DNA of 36,707 nucleotides from an archaeon (GCA_030704845.1 JAUYKZ010000022.1:1-36707), one strand, 5' to 3'. Numbered from the stretch's first letter, positions 23,774 through 32,956 are shown. The notes: generated from the letters alone by a model not told the origin. A program made the numbers and translations.

Positions 23774-24050
23774 CGTTTTACGTTTTTGGTGGTATATTTT
23801 AATTAATTTTGATGGTTTTTTTACTAATTAAATTATTTTAAATAAAATTATTTGGTTTTTTTCTCGACGTGAACACCACATCTTGTTGAAATTCATCTTA
23901 AATTAATTGTTCAACAGCAGTTCTATTTTTTATTTTTTTTCAAAAATAAAATCGTTTTTTAGTGTTCTTAAAAACTCTCAGTTTTTAGAAACTTTTAAAA
24001 AGGTAAATTACTTTTCCAATGATAAAGAAATCTATAAAGAGGTGATTTTG

Positions 24051-24266
24051 ATGGCTGCAAGAAAAAAAACTGCAAAAAAAGCTGCTGGTCGTAAAACCGC
24101 TGCAAGGAAAACAGCTAGAAAAAGAACAGCTAAGAAAGCTGTAAAAAAAGCTGCTCCTAGAAAAACAGCAAAGAAAAGAACGGCTAAGAAAGCAACTAAA
24201 CGTAAAGCTGCTCCTAAAAGAAAGGCTGCTGCACGTAAGAAATCTGTTTCTAGACGTAAGAAATAG
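24051..24266 (+). CDS. Histone H1-like Lys/Ala/Arg-rich protein
   Basis: 71 aa from the ATG at 24051, where GAGGTG (24039-24044) is the ribosome-binding site; the longer frame upstream is not coding. The whole chain is Ala/Lys/Arg/Thr repeats of the KKTAKKA, RKTAARKTA type, like histone H1 tails, bacterial HU tails (AKPKAA repeats) and chlamydial Hc1. It should be an unfolded nucleic-acid-binding polycation that compacts DNA. Poly-T tracts right after the stop (24270-24293) form the terminator. Confidence 0.8.
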   Translation: MAARKKTAKKAAGRKTAARKTARKRTAKKAVKKAAPRKTAKKRTAKKATKRKAAPKRKAAARKKSVSRRKK

Positions 24267-24269
24267 ACC

Positions 24270-24293
24270 AATTTTTTTATTTTTTTTATTTTT
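24270..24293 (+). terminator. T-rich terminator after the H1-like gene
   Basis: Runs of 7, 8 and 5 T separated by single A bases immediately follow the stop codon, the archaeal U-tract terminator pattern. Confidence 0.5.
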
Positions 24294-24342
24294 CAAAATT
24301 TTTAATTCTGACCAATATTAAAGTATTTAAGATGCATTTTAA

Positions 24343-24378
24343 TAAATTGTCAAATAAATTATCAAATAAATTATCAAA
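24343..24378. repeat. Three 12-nt tandem repeats between convergent genes
   Basis: TAAATTGTCAAA, TAAATTATCAAA, TAAATTATCAAA in direct succession. The first differs by one base. They lie between the H1-like gene and the transglutaminase-like gene, which end toward each other, so a promoter role is unlikely. Confidence 0.65.
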
Positions 24379-24419
24379 GAATAAACTAAATTCTACCCAA
24401 TAAATACAAAATTAAGATA

Positions 24420-26411
24420 TTAAGAGAAAATGGTAACAATTTTATTGAAAAACATGACGATTCGGTCTTTAAAAGATCTCGGGGTAACTTTAATTGAATT
24501 CTCTACAGTTGTAGAAAATATATTTTGATTATCGTCTTCCCATTGAGCTATAACCATTATCTTGGTATTTGAACTTAGTCGTGGCATTTCGACTTTAGCG
24601 ATAGTTGTTTGAGGTTGTTGTAACTCATCTATGTTCCATTGCTGAATAATTCCTGCCCCTGTTACAACTATTTTAAGATGTTTAGGGGCACTGAATGAAT
24701 TTTTCTTAATCTCAATAGGTATTTCTAAATATTCTCCATAAACCATCTCTTTCGGAGAATTAATGGTAATATTAACTTTCGGTTGATCCAGAACTTTATA
24801 TTGGAATGATTCGCGTTGGTCGACGTTATGATTTTTTGCGTGAACTAAAAATTTATGGAATCCCTCCACAGATGTATCGAGAGAGACGGTTTTTGAAACT
24901 TCTTGATTGATGAAAATACTAACCGGAAAACAAGATAAATCTAAACATAAAGATACATCGGGAAGATTGGTATTACCTTTATTCTTTAAAGTACAAGTTA
25001 CATCTAATGAATCTCCTACTTTTACACTCTCTGGGATATCACATGAAATAGATACCTCTTGAGAAAAGATTCTATCATCATCTGTTGTTACGAGAGATTT
25101 GACTTCTTCTAATGAATAAACATTTCTTTCGTTTTGGGCAATAAATTCATCGTTGACCGTAAGATTCTTCTCAGTATAAATTATACTTGGAAAAGAATAC
25201 CAAAAGTTTGGATCAAGATTTTCTGGAACTTTAATTATCCAAAAAACTTCTCTCATTTCATTTGGTCCTAGAAGAATAGCTTGTTTATTTTTTCCAATAA
25301 TCTCAATCTCATTCGGGATTGCATATCTTAATGTGGTTGCTGAATAATAATTTGCATTGTTTTTTACGACAGCTCTGATAAGATTATAACTGCCAAAACC
25401 GACTTCTTTAGAAAGAATTTCTTGTTCAATACTAACTCCGTTAGGAACAAAATTACCTTGATCAACGATTGAAACATCAAAATCTAGTGGTTTTGGAACT
25501 AATTGTATGTTATTTGATCTCCAAGAAAAAGTTGCAGCAGATTCAGTAGGGTCATTGGCCTCACGAAGTTTTATGTGTGTGGGATCAATATAACCATATT
25601 CATTAAAAGTAACATCAAAACTTATCCAGCCGGTTCCGGGAAAATAAACTTCAGCCCATCCATGTCCCAGCCAGTTTTTACCTACTTGTTCAAGGATATC
25701 TGGATCTTCAGTATAAGAAATTCCTTGTACGAATCTAGCGGGTATACCAACAGCTCTTGCCATAGCGACAAGTAAGGAAGTCATTTCATCACATACTCCT
25801 CGTTTATTTTGAAGAACCCAACTTGCTTTTTGTGAAGATTCTCTGATCACCGTATCTCTGATATCATATTCAGTATTTTCTTCCACCCATTGAGCAAGTT
25901 TAAAGACTGCTTGAAATAAGTCATCTTCCCCTTCAACTAATTCGGAAGCTTTAGCGATAATTAAAGGATTATTAGAATCAATATTCTCTGATGGTTTAAG
26001 ATATTCTCCAAATGATGCAACCTCAGCATCAGATAAAGGAAAATTAATTTTTTGTGTTACTTTACGACGTTCACTTTTAGTTGTAACTAGTGCTTTATAT
26101 CCAAAACTTTTTGGTTCCAGAGAATTATCTTTCCAAAGAAAGTGTAGGGCGTTATCTTGAATGCTACCTTCTGTTTGTTGTATTTTAACAGTTTGACGAA
26201 AACTATCTTGGGGAAGAAGAAACAAATCGGCAGAAATTTCATTAACGGAAGGATTTGGTCCGGTCGGTTGAAGTTGAAAACCACTTATCAGTTCTAAAGA
26301 AAGACTTAATGAATCTTGAAAATAAATGGAATTATCAGCATAAGAGATAGGTATAACTATCAAAAATATAGTTAATACTAAAAGAAGGACATCACCAAGC
26401 TCTTTTTTCAT
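24420..26411 (-). CDS. Secreted transglutaminase-like protein
   Basis: 663 aa. Signal peptide or anchor at residues 6-25 (GDVLLLVLTIFLIVIPISYA). The transglutaminase-like core (about 150-275) has the papain-like triad Cys207 (KRGVCDEM), His250 (LGHGWAEVYF) and Asp266 (WISFDVTFN). Beta-rich domains follow (about 300-640), including a NEW3/CARDB-like section around DVTCTLKNKGNTNLPDVSL. It probably cuts or links proteins outside the cell. The minus-strand promoter CCTTTATATTC (26433-26443) gives a leaderless start; it is divergent from the ThiI-like gene. Confidence 0.82.
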   Translation of the reverse strand: MKKELGDVLLLVLTIFLIVIPISYADNSIYFQDSLSLSLELISGFQLQPTGPNPSVNEISADLFLLPQDSFRQTVKIQQTEGSIQDNALHFLWKDNSLEPKSFGYKALVTTKSERRKVTQKINFPLSDAEVASFGEYLKPSENIDSNNPLIIAKASELVEGEDDLFQAVFKLAQWVEENTEYDIRDTVIRESSQKASWVLQNKRGVCDEMTSLLVAMARAVGIPARFVQGISYTEDPDILEQVGKNWLGHGWAEVYFPGTGWISFDVTFNEYGYIDPTHIKLREANDPTESAATFSWRSNNIQLVPKPLDFDVSIVDQGNFVPNGVSIEQEILSKEVGFGSYNLIRAVVKNNANYYSATTLRYAIPNEIEIIGKNKQAILLGPNEMREVFWIIKVPENLDPNFWYSFPSIIYTEKNLTVNDEFIAQNERNVYSLEEVKSLVTTDDDRIFSQEVSISCDIPESVKVGDSLDVTCTLKNKGNTNLPDVSLCLDLSCFPVSIFINQEVSKTVSLDTSVEGFHKFLVHAKNHNVDQRESFQYKVLDQPKVNITINSPKEMVYGEYLEIPIEIKKNSFSAPKHLKIVVTGAGIIQQWNIDELQQPQTTIAKVEMPRLSSNTKIMVIAQWEDDNQNIFSTTVENSIKVTPRSFKDRIVMFFNKIVTIFS

Positions 26412-26459
26412 GAAACTAGAATGGGTAATGGAGAATATAAAGGTTACTCTCCCACAAAT

Positions 26460-26469
26460 CTTAAATAAT
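26460..26469 (+). promoter_or_regulatory. TATA box of the ThiI-like gene
   Basis: CTTAAATAAT, about 26 nt ahead of the ATG at 26490; leaderless. Confidence 0.5.
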
Positions 26470-26489
26470 TCATCTTTTCTTTTATTAAA

Positions 26490-27104
26490 ATGGAAAAAGG
26501 GGTTGCTTTATTGTCTGGTGGGATAGATTCTCCTGTAGCTATTAATTTAATGCAGGAGAGACTGGAGATTATTGCGGTACATTTTCATCAGATGCCATTA
26601 AGTGATGAGAAGGAAGTTGAGAAAGTCAAAGAACTTGCAAAAATTCTTAATTTAAAGAAAGTATATCTGGTGCCTTTCATTGACGTTCTAAAGTTATTAA
26701 CTGAAAAATGTGCTCATAAAAATTATTTTGTTCTTGGAAAGATAATGATGCTTAAGGCAGCTGAGATTGTTGCGCGAAAGGAAGAAGCGGAATATTTGAT
26801 AACGGGAGAAAATTTAGCTCAAGTTTCAAGTCAAACTTTAAGTAATTTATCGACAATTACTAGTCATGTTTCCATGGAAATTTTCAGGCCGGTTTTAACT
26901 TATGATAAAAAAGAGATTATTATTACGGCTAAAAAGATTGGGACTTACGAAATTTCTAAAGGTCCAGAAATATGTAATTTACTTGGTCCAAAAAATCCAG
27001 CTACTAGAAGTAATTCCGATACTATTAGGAAAGAATTAGAAAATATTGAAGTGGAAAAAGTTCTTAATGAGAGTATTAGTAAAGCTGAGATTATTGAATT
27101 CTAG
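26490..27104 (+). CDS. ThiI-like PP-loop protein without THUMP domain
   Basis: 204 aa. SGGIDSPVA (residues 9-17) is the PP-loop that adenylates the tRNA target uridine, and GENLAQVSSQTLSNL matches the ThiI segment GExxGQVxSQTLxNL. Bacterial and most archaeal ThiI proteins are near 390 aa with ferredoxin-like and THUMP domains in front; these are absent, as is a rhodanese domain. Cys72 (EKCAHKN) and the Cys in GPEICNLLGPKNPATRS are candidate sulfur carriers. It may make 4-thiouridine in tRNA with a separate THUMP protein, or feed another thiolation. Confidence 0.8.
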   Translation: MEKGVALLSGGIDSPVAINLMQERLEIIAVHFHQMPLSDEKEVEKVKELAKILNLKKVYLVPFIDVLKLLTEKCAHKNYFVLGKIMMLKAAEIVARKEEAEYLITGENLAQVSSQTLSNLSTITSHVSMEIFRPVLTYDKKEIIITAKKIGTYEISKGPEICNLLGPKNPATRSNSDTIRKELENIEVEKVLNESISKAEIIEF

Positions 27105-27160
27105 ATTAATAGGGTAAGAAATTATATAAACAGTAATGTTCTAGTTAAATAAAAAAAGAG

Positions 27161-28405
27161 ATGGCGACCGCATTAATAATAATTCTAATTTCGTTAGGTT
27201 TTGCCTATTTTCTTTCTGAAATTGTAAAATGGTTAGGTTTACCAAGAGTTGTTGGACAAATCTCCGCGGGATTAATTTTGGGTATTCCTCTGATTAAAGG
27301 TTATTTGTTTACCGGAGATCATCTTGACATCTTATCATTCTTGGCTAATTTGGGAATAGTTTTACTATTTTATTATGTTGGATTGGAATCAAATTTTAAT
27401 ATTTTAACAAAGAATCTTAAACTTTCAGCATCGATTTCGATATTGAATACATCAATTCCTTTAATCATTGGTTTTGTTTTTATGAAGTTTTTATTACATT
27501 TTTCTACAATTGTAAGTTTAATTATTGGTGTATCTTTAGCTGTTAGTGCTCAATCGGTATCTTTAGATATTCTTGAAGAATTGAAATTGTTGAAATCTAA
27601 AGTTGGAAGACTTATCATCAGTGCGGGAGCAGTTGATGATGTTTTTGAATTGGTTTTAGTGGGTATATTGTTTTCATTATTTCATGTAGCGGTAAGTAAT
27701 GTTACTCTTACTCGTTTACTTATTGATATCCTGACTTTTATAGTGATAATAGTCATAGCTAGATTATGGCTTATACCGTGGGGTTTACAATTTTTTCATC
27801 GGCAAAAATCAAGCACGGCTAGATTTACAGGTTCTTTGCTGATTGTACTATTTATTGCATCACTTGCCGAATATCTGGCAGTTGGATTACTAATTGGAGC
27901 AATGATTGCCGGAATAATTGTTAGGCAAATTATTTTCAAGGATGAATTAATTCCAAATTGGGAAGAACATGATATTTCAAGATCCATTCATATCATTTCG
28001 TTTGGATTCTTAATCCCATTATTTTTTGTATGGGTCGGTTTAAATGCCGATCTTACTCTTTTTGTAAAAGATTTTTGGTTCTTATTTGTGTTAGTTTTGA
28101 TATCTTTATTGGGAACAGTTGGTGGATCTTTAATTGCGGTAATGGCCAATAAAGGGTCATTTAAGGAAGGTATAACTCTTGGTTGGGGTTTAAGTCCAAA
28201 GGGAGACATAGAACTGGTTATTGCAACTCTCGCCTTCAATAATAACATAATCACTTCTTCGGTATTCACCTCATTAGTTTTGATGGCTTTACTTACAACA
28301 ATTATCTCTCCGATTGTGTTTAAGTATTTAGTTACAAAACATGTCGCAAAAAATTCCAAGAAGATTATCAAAAAGAATTCTCGGTCATTAATATCCTGGC
28401 GATAA
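27161..28405 (+). CDS. Kef-type cation:proton antiporter
   Basis: 414 aa with about twelve membrane helices and no cytosolic regulatory domain. VVGQISAGLILGIPLI, LGIVLLFYYVGLESN and the long helical hairpins match the CPA2 Na+/H+ exchanger domain; ISAGAVDDVFELVLVGILF carries the Asp-Asp pair of the ion-binding helix. The basic tail KHVAKNSKKIIKKNSR is cytoplasmic. TATA ATTATATAAA precedes the start at 27121-27130. It should exchange Na+ or K+ for H+; ion choice is unknown. Confidence 0.87.
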   Translation: MATALIIILISLGFAYFLSEIVKWLGLPRVVGQISAGLILGIPLIKGYLFTGDHLDILSFLANLGIVLLFYYVGLESNFNILTKNLKLSASISILNTSIPLIIGFVFMKFLLHFSTIVSLIIGVSLAVSAQSVSLDILEELKLLKSKVGRLIISAGAVDDVFELVLVGILFSLFHVAVSNVTLTRLLIDILTFIVIIVIARLWLIPWGLQFFHRQKSSTARFTGSLLIVLFIASLAEYLAVGLLIGAMIAGIIVRQIIFKDELIPNWEEHDISRSIHIISFGFLIPLFFVWVGLNADLTLFVKDFWFLFVLVLISLLGTVGGSLIAVMANKGSFKEGITLGWGLSPKGDIELVIATLAFNNNIITSSVFTSLVLMALLTTIISPIVFKYLVTKHVAKNSKKIIKKNSRSLISWR

Positions 28406-28479
28406 GATTTATAAAGAAACTTTTCTAAAAGAATAATTTAAATAAATAATCAAGTAGATCATAATTGGAGGAAAACAAA

Positions 28480-28794
28480 ATGATTGTAACAACAACCGAA
28501 AATGTTCCTGGAAAAAAAGTAGTTAGTATTTTAGGAATTGTTAAAGGTAACACCATCAGAGCTAGACATGTTGGGAGAGATATCTTGGCTGGTTTGAAAA
28601 GCGTAATCGGGGGAGAAATCACTTCTTATACCGCGTTACTTACAGAAGCTCGTGAGGAAGCTCAGAAACGAATGGAAGGAGAAGCAAAAAAACTTGGAGC
28701 GGATGCAATAATCATGGCCAGGTTTGAAACATCTGAAGTAATGCCTCAGGCAGCCGAAGTCTTGGTTTATGGGACAGCTGTTAAGTTAGGGTAA
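28480..28794 (+). CDS. YbjQ/UPF0145 family protein
   Basis: 104 aa from the ATG at 28480, with GGAGG 7-11 nt upstream; the in-frame TTG at 28465 is not needed. MIVTTTENVPGKKVVSILGIVKGNTIRARHVGRD and ITSYTALLTEAREEAQKRMEGEAKKLGADAIIMARFETSEV are the hallmark segments of this small family. YbjQ proteins form pentameric rings with dodecin-like fold; function is unknown. It is convergent with the lipoprotein gene. Confidence 0.9.
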   Translation: MIVTTTENVPGKKVVSILGIVKGNTIRARHVGRDILAGLKSVIGGEITSYTALLTEAREEAQKRMEGEAKKLGADAIIMARFETSEVMPQAAEVLVYGTAVKLG

Positions 28795-28800
28795 AAATTC

Positions 28801-30192
28801 TTACCCAACTTTAAACACGTGAACTACACTCAATTCATCTGGTCCATCAGCCATTCTTTCAAAGACATAGAATAATCCGTTCTCTCTATCAAAAGCAGGA
28901 GCACCTAAAGAATATCTTTTTCCTCTTTCTATTTCAAATCCAGGATCGATGAGGTATGGATTAAGATTAAGGGTTGCGTAAGGTTGAGGTTCCCAAGAAT
29001 TCATTTCTCCTTTAGCAACGGCGGCTAAATCATTTGGATTATAGAAAATCATTTGAGCTTGGATATCTTCCGACCACCATCCTCTTTGATCGTTAGGCCA
29101 ATCTGGAACGTCAGGATAAATCTCATTTTCATCACCGCTGGTAGGATATTCAATACCATTTGCAAAACCATACCATGTTTTTCCAACACCTTTAGTACCA
29201 ACAAAAACTAAAGCAGCTTTATTACCTGAAGTTAACCATTCTCCACCCGACCATTCATCGGTTTCACTGAAACTATTCATAGCCATTGATTCATCGCTGA
29301 TAATTTCTGGATTACCCTGTTCTGGGGTTCCATAAAGGAGTAAGGTGGTAGTATCAAGAACTCTGTTAGTGGGATTTGTACTAATCGCAAACAGTGCTGG
29401 TCCTCTTCCGGACCATAATCCATCTCTAAACCTTCCGGTTGCTAATGGTTTGCCCGGTGTGTTTGTAGCAACCCAGGATGAAGGAATTTCAAACATATAA
29501 TCATTAACAACGTAATTTGTGAAATCGTCAACTGACCATAAACCTTCGGTCTGCGGATTAGATAGGTCAACATTACTTCTTCCGTGGGTTGGAGTAATTT
29601 CAAATTCAAAATGTTGTCCCCAAGCGAAATATAACTTGTTGTTATAATACACTAACCCTGCTCGAGGAATTTCTTGTTCTCCATATAAATTTCCACGAAT
29701 GTCAGCAAATGGTTGTAAAGTGGTAGCGGCGTTTAAATTTTCAAGATTCTTAGAGTTAATCGGTTCAGGAATACTTATCTCGGAAACTTGCTGTTGATAT
29801 TCATGGCCGACAGCAAAAATTGAACCGGGGTAATTATCGTTGGAGGAAGGATCACCATTTGGATAAAAAGTCGCAGCATAACCACTATATCCCCAACCAG
29901 ACCCTCCAGATGGTTCAGGCAAACGGAAAGCTCCAAGGTAAGTTATATCTCCAGGCTGTAAAAGACCTGAGGGAGTTGCGGTTTGAGGTGGTGAAGTTGT
30001 TTCTTCAGTAAGAGTATTTGAATTATCCAATCTTGGGGGAGTTCTTCTTACTTCCGGAGTATCTTGAATATCTTCAGGCGGACTAATTTCTTCCTGATTT
30101 TCTTGGAGAACATTCTCTGAGGAATCTTTGGAACATCCAACAAGGAATAAACAAAATAAAGTAATTACGATTAAAGCAAGGATTTTTTTCAT
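28801..30192 (-). CDS. Large lipoprotein, beta-rich, unknown function
   Basis: 463 aa. Signal peptide MKKILALIVITLFCLFLVGCS with lipobox LVGC (Cys20), then a Pro/Thr/Glu-rich linker (about 21-75), then a beta-rich domain starting LLQPGDITYLGAFRLPEP with many Trp/Gly turns (GLWSGRGPALFAI, ENGLFYVFERM). The spacing suggests a beta-propeller that binds or acts on something extracellular. No catalytic motif is recognised. CTTAAATATCCC (about 30211-30222, minus) is a likely TATA box with a leaderless start. Confidence 0.65.
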   Translation of the reverse strand: MKKILALIVITLFCLFLVGCSKDSSENVLQENQEEISPPEDIQDTPEVRRTPPRLDNSNTLTEETTSPPQTATPSGLLQPGDITYLGAFRLPEPSGGSGWGYSGYAATFYPNGDPSSNDNYPGSIFAVGHEYQQQVSEISIPEPINSKNLENLNAATTLQPFADIRGNLYGEQEIPRAGLVYYNNKLYFAWGQHFEFEITPTHGRSNVDLSNPQTEGLWSVDDFTNYVVNDYMFEIPSSWVATNTPGKPLATGRFRDGLWSGRGPALFAISTNPTNRVLDTTTLLLYGTPEQGNPEIISDESMAMNSFSETDEWSGGEWLTSGNKAALVFVGTKGVGKTWYGFANGIEYPTSGDENEIYPDVPDWPNDQRGWWSEDIQAQMIFYNPNDLAAVAKGEMNSWEPQPYATLNLNPYLIDPGFEIERGKRYSLGAPAFDRENGLFYVFERMADGPDELSVVHVFKVG

Positions 30193-30237
30193 AATCTAGG
30201 AAGAATTTTGGGATATTTAAGTTTTGCTCTGAACAAC

Positions 30238-30247
30238 TTTTATAAAT
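30238..30247 (+). promoter_or_regulatory. TATA box of cysS
   Basis: TTTTATAAAT about 26 nt before the ATG at 30269, a leaderless arrangement. Confidence 0.55.
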
Positions 30248-30268
30248 GTCCGTACTATTTATTCCATT

Positions 30269-31672
30269 ATGCCCGTAACTTTGTATAATACTCTTACCCG
30301 GAAAAGGGAAAAATTTGTTCCATTAAAGAAGACGGTAGGTCTTTATACTTGTGGACCAACGGTGTATAATTACGCTCATATCGGAAATTTGCGTAGTTAC
30401 ATCTTTGAAGATATTCTGAAAAGAACTTTGTTGTTCAATAATTTTAAAGTTAAACATGTAATGAATATAACTGACGTTGGTCATCTGACTTCAGATGCTG
30501 ATACTGGAGAAGATAAACTTCTCAAAGGAGCAAGACGTGAGAAAAAAACAGTTCCTGAAATTGCCGATTTTTATACTAAATCTTTCTTAAGTGATATTAA
30601 TAAATTAAATATCCAAAAGCCGGATATTCTTAGTAAAGCAACCGAACATATTGCTGAACAGATCCAAATGATTCAGCAGTTAGAAAAAAAGGGATTTACT
30701 TATACTGCAGGTGGCAATGTATACTTTGATACTAATAAAATCAAAGATTATGGAAAACTGGCTCAACTTAAATTAGCGAATAAAGGTAAGAGTAAGGCCA
30801 GAGTTGACAAAGATCGAAATAAAAAAAATCCGTACGATTTCGTGTTATGGTTTACAAAATCAAAATTTCAAGATCAAGAAATGAAATGGAAATCGCCTTT
30901 TGGAGAAGGATACCCAGGTTGGCACTTGGAGTGTAGCGCAATGGCTTCTAAATACTTAGGAAATCAATTTGATATTCATTGTGGTGGTATTGATCATATT
31001 TCTGTACATCACACTAACGAGATTGCTCAGTCTGAAGCGGCTTTCGGAAAAAAACCCTGGGCCAAATATTGGCTACATAATGAATTTCTGGTTTTAGGTA
31101 AAGGAGAAAAGATGGCGAAATCAGGAGATAATTTTGTTACAATTTCTTCTTTAGAAGAAAAAGGTTTTGATCCATTAGATTATCGTTATTTTTGTTTAGG
31201 AACACATTATCGAAAACCATTAATGTTTAGCTATGAAGCTTTAGAAGGAGCGAAAAGTTCTAGGCGCAAGTTAGTTGACAAAGTATTAGAGATACAACTT
31301 TCTAAAGAAAAGAAATCAAAAGAAAATTCTACTAAACAAAAAAAGTATTTGGATAGGTTCATGAATAGTGTTAATGATGATTTGAATACGCCTAAAGCTT
31401 TAGCTGTAGTTTGGGAATTATTGAAAGATGAGAAATTAAATGATAAAGACAAATATTCTTTAATCCTGAAATTTGATTCGGTCTTTGGATTAGGATTAAA
31501 CAAACTAAAAGAAGAAACAATTCCAAGTAATATAATCAAATTAGCAAAAGAACGTCTTAAAGCCCGTCAAAATAAAGATTGGGTTAAGTCTGATGAATTG
31601 CGAGAAAGAATTTGTTCATTAGGTTATGAAATAGGTGACACCAAAGATGGGTATGAACTTAAAAAGATATAA
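30269..31672 (+). CDS. cysS: Cysteinyl-tRNA synthetase
   Basis: 467 aa class I synthetase. HIGH motif within TCGPTVYNYAHIGNLRSY (residues 27-44), zinc ligands Cys28 plus the WHLECS Cys and HHTNEIAQSEA His/Glu, and GEKMAKS as KMSKS. The C-terminal helical domain is complete. The last 26 nt overlap the start of the GH114-like gene, so the two are translated together. Confidence 0.96.
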   Translation: MPVTLYNTLTRKREKFVPLKKTVGLYTCGPTVYNYAHIGNLRSYIFEDILKRTLLFNNFKVKHVMNITDVGHLTSDADTGEDKLLKGARREKKTVPEIADFYTKSFLSDINKLNIQKPDILSKATEHIAEQIQMIQQLEKKGFTYTAGGNVYFDTNKIKDYGKLAQLKLANKGKSKARVDKDRNKKNPYDFVLWFTKSKFQDQEMKWKSPFGEGYPGWHLECSAMASKYLGNQFDIHCGGIDHISVHHTNEIAQSEAAFGKKPWAKYWLHNEFLVLGKGEKMAKSGDNFVTISSLEEKGFDPLDYRYFCLGTHYRKPLMFSYEALEGAKSSRRKLVDKVLEIQLSKEKKSKENSTKQKKYLDRFMNSVNDDLNTPKALAVVWELLKDEKLNDKDKYSLILKFDSVFGLGLNKLKEETIPSNIIKLAKERLKARQNKDWVKSDELRERICSLGYEIGDTKDGYELKKI

Positions 31673-32543
31673 TCTAGTTGTTGCTCTGATTTTTTTACTT
31701 ATTATAGCAGGATGTTCTTCAGATAATATCTCCGATACACTTTCAGATAATCCTGATGAGATTGTTTCTAATAATAATAATAATAATAACCGTGATATTT
31801 TATTCCATTATCAATTACAAGGAGCTAATTTTGAAGATTTGAAAAACCTAGGTGCTCAATACCTAGTAATTGATGTTGATGATGCAGATTTAACTGTTGG
31901 AGAGATGGAAGAACTAAAGAAATTGTCAGTAGTATTATCTTACTTAAGTATCGGTGAAGCAGAGGATTACAGAGATTACTGGCAGGAAGATTGGAAAGTT
32001 GGTAAACCATCTTTTATAGATGAAGAAAATCCACAATGGGCGGGGAATTATAAGGTTAAATATTGGGACCCACAATGGCAAGAGATTATTCTTAACAAGG
32101 TAAAAGAGATTAAATCTCTAGGATATGATGGAGTTTATTTAGATATAATAGATGCTTATGAATATTATAATGCAAAAGAAGTTCTTGATGCAAAAGAGAA
32201 GATGATTGATTTTGTGGCAAGAATAAAAAGTGAAAGTGGGTTATTAGTATTTCCTCAAAATGCTGTAGAATTATATGAATCTGATAAGTATAAACGTATT
32301 GTTGACGGTTTTGGAGCAGAAGATACTTGGTACGACGATAATAATTTACAGGAAGAAGATTATACTTTGAGCGTGTTGTCTTATTTAAGAGAAGCAAGAG
32401 ATGACGGAAAAGTAATCTTGAGTATTGATTATCCCTCAGAAAAGCCGAAAGTATGCGATTTTTATACTAAATGTAATAATGAGGAATTCCTTTGTACTGT
32501 TAGTAATCGTAACTTAGATTTTTCACATCCCGTTGAATGTTAA
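31647..32543 (+). CDS. GH114/TM1410-like lipoprotein (putative endo-galactosaminidase)
   Basis: 298 aa from ATG 31647, chosen because AGGTG (31633-31637) precedes it; GTG 31635 and ATG 31653 are alternatives. Signal peptide with lipobox IIAGCSSD, an Asn run, then a TIM-barrel domain: LVIDVDDADL, VVLSYLSIGEAEDYRDYW, VKYWDPQWQEIILNKVKEI, GYDGVYLDIIDAYEYY. These match the TM1410/MJ1477-type GH114 family, some of which act on alpha-1,4-galactosamine polymers; the Asp in YLDIID and the Glu in GEAE are candidate catalytic residues. It overlaps cysS by 26 nt. Confidence 0.82.
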   Translation: MGMNLKRYNLVVALIFLLIIAGCSSDNISDTLSDNPDEIVSNNNNNNNRDILFHYQLQGANFEDLKNLGAQYLVIDVDDADLTVGEMEELKKLSVVLSYLSIGEAEDYRDYWQEDWKVGKPSFIDEENPQWAGNYKVKYWDPQWQEIILNKVKEIKSLGYDGVYLDIIDAYEYYNAKEVLDAKEKMIDFVARIKSESGLLVFPQNAVELYESDKYKRIVDGFGAEDTWYDDNNLQEEDYTLSVLSYLREARDDGKVILSIDYPSEKPKVCDFYTKCNNEEFLCTVSNRNLDFSHPVEC

Positions 32544-32565
32544 TCCAGAACTTTGTATGATCAAT

Positions 32566-32575
32566 CTTAAATAGG
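32566..32575 (+). promoter_or_regulatory. TATA box of the frameshifted gene
   Basis: CTTAAATAGG about 28 nt before the ATG at 32598. It supports a genuine leaderless gene despite the frame break. Confidence 0.5.
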
Positions 32576-32597
32576 CGTTGTTTCATATAATCAGAAA

Positions 32598-32926
32598 ATG
32601 ACAAAAAAAAGATTGAATTATCATCACAAAGGATCGCTTCCGGATTAGGAGCAAGAGTCATAAATATTCCGGAAATTTCTAAGGAAGAAGCTGAGAAGTA
32701 TCAAGCGATAGGTTCGCCAGTCGGTATTCCAAGCGCATATGCAGATAAACTTTCTATTTATCATTATCATTTTGGTTCAAGAATGCTAAATGATTATTAC
32801 GGTCAGGAAAAATCTCTTGATGACGTTGTAGGTTATCGCGTCTTAGATCCAGATGAAGAAGTGGAATTCCGCGAGGAAATAGGAAAAAATGATTTTACTG
32901 TCGTACGATATTACGTGAACAGATAA
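32598..32926 (+). pseudogene. Small gene with a frame break at an A8 tract
   Basis: From the leaderless ATG at 32598 the frame reads M-T-K-K-R-L then stops at TAG after 16 residues. One extra A in the eight-A run (32603-32610) gives a single frame of 109 aa ending at TAA 32924-32926, running through KIELSSQRIASGLGARVINI, EEAEKYQAIGSPVGIPSAY, YHYHFGSRMLNDYYGQEK and VVRYYVNR. That frame has no ATG or GTG of its own near its 5' end. It could be a sequencing error, a real mutation, or slippage during transcription or translation. The protein family is not recognised. Confidence 0.7.
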
Positions 32927-32946
32927 ACTTAGTTTAGATTCAGAAC

Positions 32947-32956
32947 TTTTAAATAG
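32947..32956 (+). promoter_or_regulatory. TATA box of the thiol-redox cluster
   Basis: TTTTAAATAG, about 27 nt before the ATG at 32978; leaderless first gene. Confidence 0.5.

Noticed and set aside
23907-24050. 48-residue N-terminal extension of the H1-like protein
   Set aside because: The extension is Phe/Ser/Lys-rich AT-driven sequence over the promoter, and a strong GAGGTG sits before the ATG at 24051.
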